Assembly: GCA_030639495.1 (NCBI GenBank)
Contig: DAOWCP010000002.1
Location: forward strand, 10,156-74,155
Direction of reading: 5' to 3'
Length of the DNA: 64,000 bases
DNA from: JAGLTN01 sp023135255
GTDB taxonomy: Bacteria > Planctomycetota > Phycisphaerae > Sedimentisphaerales > Anaerobacaceae
The notes beneath the pieces are model-generated. The model ran no database searches and was not told where the DNA came from. It was given only the letters and a program-made list of their open reading frames with translations. Within the stretch, counting starts at the first letter, position 1. Every line of letters begins with the position of its first letter. Shown piece after piece: positions 60,605 to 64,000 of the stretch. Position numbers and translations under genes: made by a program.

Positions 60605-62490
60605 TTAGCGCCTGAAAATCCATACATGCAATAAAAGTAATATGTCTTGCCAAAATCTTTCGCCAGCTCCCACACCGCCGGCTCTCTCTTATTATACTTA
60701 CTGAAAATAGTCATATAATTCTGATAAAATATAAACTGCTCCTGTGAGATGGGATATTTTTTTATTTTCTTGTCTCTGTCTGCCCTATTGGAATAATAAG
60801 TTACTATTGCCTGCTGCCAAAGAGGAGGCAACACTTTATAGTTAAAATTCCCAATGTACTCATCAAAAGTATCTACAAATTTCTGAAGATTATTCATAAG
60901 CATATAAAAACTCAGCAGATACTCAAAAGCCATCCTGTTGCCAGACCTCTTCTTCAACAGCTCAATTATCATTTCCTCGCTCAAAGCAGGATTGCGCTCA
61001 AGAAAGAAAGACGCATAAGCCTTACTTGCTGAATCATCCAGCATCATACCTCGCAGATATCTTATATCTCCCAAATTGCTCAACGTCGGATCCGTCTCGA
61101 TCTTCTTTAAATAATGACTCGCCCATTCGTTATAAAAAAATAACTTTTTCAATCGCTTAAGATAAATAACTGCATTGGGCAGATTATCTTTGGCCATATA
61201 TATCAGCACGAGCCTCTGATAAATCGCAGGTCTCTCGCCCACAACTTCCAAAGCCTCCAGCAACTGATGCTCTGCCATATTCAAAAGCCCCATATCCATA
61301 TAAATATCCGCACGCCTTGAATAAGCAAACCTTGCCTTCATAGACAAAAACAAAGTGCGAGGGTTTTGCGGATATAAGAACAGGTCATAGCCCATCCGGT
61401 TAAGATTACAAAGAGCAAGATTCGCGGAAGTTATAACATAATTATTAGCATTGTAGCCAAGAAAGTTACGACCTGGGGACCCGACATATTCATTTACATA
61501 ATCTATCAGCTGCTCCCACTTTTTTTCAGCTGCATAATAATCAGTTCTGAAAACAGCCTGCATTATTTTATCATGATAACCAAGGCAAAGCCCCGCGGTT
61601 GTGCAAATCACAATAAGATTGCCCACAACAAAACCAGCAACTTTTAATCTCATACTGCCCGCAAAGCCAGTCGCTGTTTTTCTAAAAGCGCCTCTTAAAA
61701 AACCTGTAAATATTAACGCAACTGGTAAGACAAATAAAATATACAGGGGAATCAATGTTAAAGGCCGGGGTTCAAACACTTGTATATTGGGCGTAAAACC
61801 CAACAGACCAGAATAAGCAATTAAAATGTTCTGATTCAAAATTACGCAACTTAGAACATAAGGCAGCAGCAATCCTGTTAATAATAAAACCGCACTATCT
61901 CGCCAGGATTTCCTTATAAGCAATTCATAAATGCCGGCAACCAGAGCAAAAATTATCCCCCCGCCCTGGCAAAGCCAATAAGCAGCAATACAGAAAAATA
62001 CAACTAATAAAACTTTTCTCACACCGACGACATCTGAAAATCTCAAATAAATACATATTAAAAGCAGTGTCAGCACTATCGCCAATTGCTCGTTAAAGAA
62101 AAACGTGTATCGCAGGTAAAGACAAAGCAAAACCACCGGAGCGGTAAACCTTAGAAAATTGAACCCCGAGTTAGTTTTCCTAATAACATACAACAACTGC
62201 CTGCACATCACAAAACCAAGCAATGCTATTATCAACGAACCCAACCAGTTCAAATAGAAAAATTGTGCGAGAAAAGAAGAAGCAAACCTGACCAATCCTC
62301 CCGGCGAAAACGCAAATTTATTAAATGTCTCCATCCCCTGAAAAAACGCGGGCCCAGATGTTATCGCCCCGCCGCCATGATAAATAACACGCATATTAAT
62401 TACATAGAAAAGATAAAGGAATAGGAACAAAGCGAATAGTAAATCCGCTATTATCAGCCGGAATCCGTCTGTTTTAACGTTTTTTTTCAT
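60601..62490 (-). CDS. DUF6057-like multi-pass membrane protein with TPR-like C-terminus
   Basis: 629 residues. The first 340 have about ten transmembrane helices (for example IADLLFALFLFLYLFYVINM, WLGSLIIALLGFVMCRQLLY, FFCIAAYWLCQGGGIIFALV) and a Gly-rich loop IYHGGGAITSGPAFFQ near residue 35. The C-terminal 290 residues are soluble helical repeats of TPR type (MGLLNMAEHQLLEALEV, NLPNAVIYLKRLKKL). The layout agrees with DUF6057, known from Bacteroides next to PD40 proteins; I assign it by this resemblance and by the 4-nt overlap with the PD40 gene. The function is unknown; a complex with the haem propeller is likely. Confidence 0.78.
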   Translation of the reverse strand: MKKNVKTDGFRLIIADLLFALFLFLYLFYVINMRVIYHGGGAITSGPAFFQGMETFNKFAFSPGGLVRFASSFLAQFFYLNWLGSLIIALLGFVMCRQLLYVIRKTNSGFNFLRFTAPVVLLCLYLRYTFFFNEQLAIVLTLLLICIYLRFSDVVGVRKVLLVVFFCIAAYWLCQGGGIIFALVAGIYELLIRKSWRDSAVLLLTGLLLPYVLSCVILNQNILIAYSGLLGFTPNIQVFEPRPLTLIPLYILFVLPVALIFTGFLRGAFRKTATGFAGSMRLKVAGFVVGNLIVICTTAGLCLGYHDKIMQAVFRTDYYAAEKKWEQLIDYVNEYVGSPGRNFLGYNANNYVITSANLALCNLNRMGYDLFLYPQNPRTLFLSMKARFAYSRRADIYMDMGLLNMAEHQLLEALEVVGERPAIYQRLVLIYMAKDNLPNAVIYLKRLKKLFFYNEWASHYLKKIETDPTLSNLGDIRYLRGMMLDDSASKAYASFFLERNPALSEEMIIELLKKRSGNRMAFEYLLSFYMLMNNLQKFVDTFDEYIGNFNYKVLPPLWQQAIVTYYSNRADRDKKIKKYPISQEQFIFYQNYMTIFSKYNKREPAVWELAKDFGKTYYFYCMYGFSGAK

Positions 62491-62575
62491 TGAAACCCAT
62501 CCTGAATCTTTTTACTAATACCAACAAAGATTATATCAAAACCTGTCAGTTATAGAAACACTTTATGCGATTTAT

Positions 62576-62604
62576 TTGCAATACAAAAACAATTGTGGTA
62601 TAAT
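62576..62604 (+). promoter_or_regulatory. Sigma-70 promoter of the PqaA-like gene
   Basis: TTGCAA (62576-62581), 17-nt spacer, TATAAT (62599-62604), and an extended TG just before the -10 (TGTGGTATAAT). An AGAGGG ribosome-binding site lies 8 nt before the ATG at 62630. Confidence 0.8.
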
Positions 62605-62629
62605 CAACGATTTGCAGAGGGTTAAATTG

Positions 62630-64000
62630 ATGAAAAAGAAAATAGCAGTAATACTAATTCTGATTAGCTTGTTTTCGGCCATATCACTTGCAAATGCTCT
62701 TGACGATTACGTTTACAATGATGACGGCAACTACAGCTACAGCCTGCATTCGACAAAGAACCAGTACATCTATATGTACTATGTTCTAAACATGACATCC
62801 CAGAAATGGTTAACAACTGCCGAAGTAAACAAAACTTTATGGCAGCACTGGGTGCACGTTATCATCCCTTCATCTGTCACTACAGATAAAGCGTTGCTTT
62901 TTATCTCAGGCGGAAGCAATTCTTTGACCCCTGAAAGTGATGTGGAAACTTTGCTTGCATATGTAGCAACCCAGACTAACTCTGTTGTCGCGTATCTTGA
63001 GACTGTGCCGAATCAGCCCTTGACTTTTACCGATGAAAGCGAGAGCAGGGTTGAAGATGAAATAATCGCTTATTCATGGGATAAATTCTTAACGACACTC
63101 GACCCGAACTGGATCGCTCAGCTTCCGATGACCAAAGCAGCGGTAAAAGCAATGGATACCATCGAAAATTTCTGTACAACAAAAGGCAAAACCATAAATG
63201 ACTTTGTAGTGGCTGGCGCATCTAAAAGAGGCTGGGCAACCTGGCTCACTGCCGCTGTTGACACAAGAGTCGTTGCCTGCCTGCCGATAGTGATCGATAT
63301 GCTTAATATGGAGTTATCTTTCAGACACCATTTTGCGGCCTATGGATTCTGGGCACCAGCAATACATGACTATGAAGATATGAATATTTTCGACAGACTC
63401 GACACAGAAGAAATGCAGCAACTGGAACAAATCATTGATCCTTATGCATATAAAGATCGCCTTACAATGCCCAAGCTGATGCTATACTCCTCCGGCGACG
63501 ATTTCTTTTTGCCGGACTCATCGCAATTCTATTTTGATGACCTGCCCGGACAAAAATACCTTCGATATGTACCGAACACAAATCATGGCATGGGCGATCT
63601 GGATGGCTACAGCGAAGCTTTTGCAAACCTGTTTACTTTTTACCAGGCAATATTAGCCGGCTCTGCGCTGCCTCAGTTCAGCTTCACTGCCGACAGCAAC
63701 GCAATCACGGTACAGACCATAACCATACCGTCAGCAGTAAAATTGTGGCAAGCATACAACGCTACAGACAGAGACTTTAGAATGTCAACCATCGGTCAAA
63801 CATGGACATCGACTACGCTGACAGACCAGGGAGGCGGAACTTATATCGCTGCCCTGACTGAACCAGCAACCGGATACAAAGCGTATTTCGTCGAGCTGGA
63901 ATTTGCGAGCGGCTTTTCATCACCTCACAAATTTACAACATCAATTTATGTCGCCCCTGACTATCTGCCTTACGAATGCGACTTCAACTTTGACAACCTG
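62630..64000 (+). CDS. PhoPQ-activated pathogenicity-related protein (PqaA-like), 3' truncated by window end
   Basis: The frame is open from ATG 62630 to the last base (at least 457 residues), so the end is missing. A signal peptide (KKIAVILILISLFSAISLANA) leads into an alpha/beta-hydrolase-type domain of the PhoPQ-regulated family: WVHVIIPSSV, LLFISGGSN, TKAAVKAMDTI, the nucleophile loop VAGASKRGWATWL (G-x-S, about residue 200), CLPIVIDMLNM, an acid-bearing MLYSSGDDFF and the His segment PNTNHGMG. A beta-sandwich tail follows (FSFTADSNAITVQTI). The family is secreted and widespread; an esterase or amidase activity is likely but not shown. The ribosome-binding site and promoter decide the start. 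Confidence 0.88.
   Translation, partial: MKKKIAVILILISLFSAISLANALDDYVYNDDGNYSYSLHSTKNQYIYMYYVLNMTSQKWLTTAEVNKTLWQHWVHVIIPSSVTTDKALLFISGGSNSLTPESDVETLLAYVATQTNSVVAYLETVPNQPLTFTDESESRVEDEIIAYSWDKFLTTLDPNWIAQLPMTKAAVKAMDTIENFCTTKGKTINDFVVAGASKRGWATWLTAAVDTRVVACLPIVIDMLNMELSFRHHFAAYGFWAPAIHDYEDMNIFDRLDTEEMQQLEQIIDPYAYKDRLTMPKLMLYSSGDDFFLPDSSQFYFDDLPGQKYLRYVPNTNHGMGDLDGYSEAFANLFTFYQAILAGSALPQFSFTADSNAITVQTITIPSAVKLWQAYNATDRDFRMSTIGQTWTSTTLTDQGGGTYIAALTEPATGYKAYFVELEFASGFSSPHKFTTSIYVAPDYLPYECDFNFDNL

Overview
The window looks like a chromosomal contig from a planctomycete of the Phycisphaerae type, probably near Sedimentisphaerales. This is inferred from gene content only: several BamB/PQQ-like beta-propeller proteins, a prepilin-like protein with the H-x9-D signature, a Tat-exported Cys-type sulfatase with a LamG-like tail, a GH172 (DUF2961) enzyme, a fused PurS-PurS-PurL, and decayed dockerin-like and PEP-CTERM-like C-termini. 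The 5' end cuts infB and the 3' end cuts a PhoPQ-activated (PqaA-like) protein gene.

Layout. 0-3.9 kb: infB (partial), rbfA, a degenerate HhH-GPD-like protein with a histone-H1-like Lys/Ala tail, and hisG, closed by a bidirectional terminator. 3.97-7.8 kb (minus): two secreted proteins (an unrecognised 612-residue protein and an S1C trypsin-like protease) and an EF-hand lipoprotein. 7.8-9.28 kb has no intact gene. It holds about 210 bp of strictly 10-bp-phased T- then A-tracts, several perfect hairpins, and fragments that read as a dockerin-like repeat and a PEP-CTERM tail.

9.28-35.0 kb is the most unusual part: 18 same-strand genes, nearly all overlapping or within 20 nt. The first half encodes envelope proteins (four PQQ-like propellers, one NHL propeller, a LolD/FtsX-type ABC pair, a GT-B fragment-like protein) and a redox chain (a four-Cys small protein, a Tat-exported ferredoxin, a NosR/NapH-like membrane polyferredoxin, a fused NuoE-NuoF flavoprotein, and a ferredoxin-GltD-like flavoprotein that has lost its NAD(P) domain). 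The second half encodes an HdrA-like ferredoxin, a B12-type radical SAM protein, a DUF116-polyprenyl synthase fusion, a protein prenyltransferase beta-like barrel without the usual zinc ligands, and a squalene-hopene-cyclase-like protein with an intact DxDD acid motif. I infer a redox-coupled isoprenoid or terpenoid pathway joined to an envelope electron-transfer module, and I do not know of a described pathway with this combination.

35-48.7 kb: tRNA-Tyr, then a carbohydrate locus with a UroD/MtaA-family protein, an L-fucose isomerase-like enzyme, a GH172 enzyme and phosphofructokinase (plus), and RhaT, a TIM-barrel/SUMF1 fusion, a sulfatase and a thioredoxin-like protein (minus). This suggests use of sulfated fucose- or rhamnose-containing glycans. 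48.9-57.95 kb: accA, prephenate dehydrogenase, purL (PurSSL), purQ, tRNA-Ile(CAU), a DAACS symporter and an SPFH/band-7 protein. 58-62.5 kb (minus): a prepilin-like protein, a c-type-haem PD40 propeller protein and a DUF6057-like multi-pass membrane/TPR protein. 62.6 kb to the end: the truncated PqaA-like protein behind a good sigma-70 promoter.
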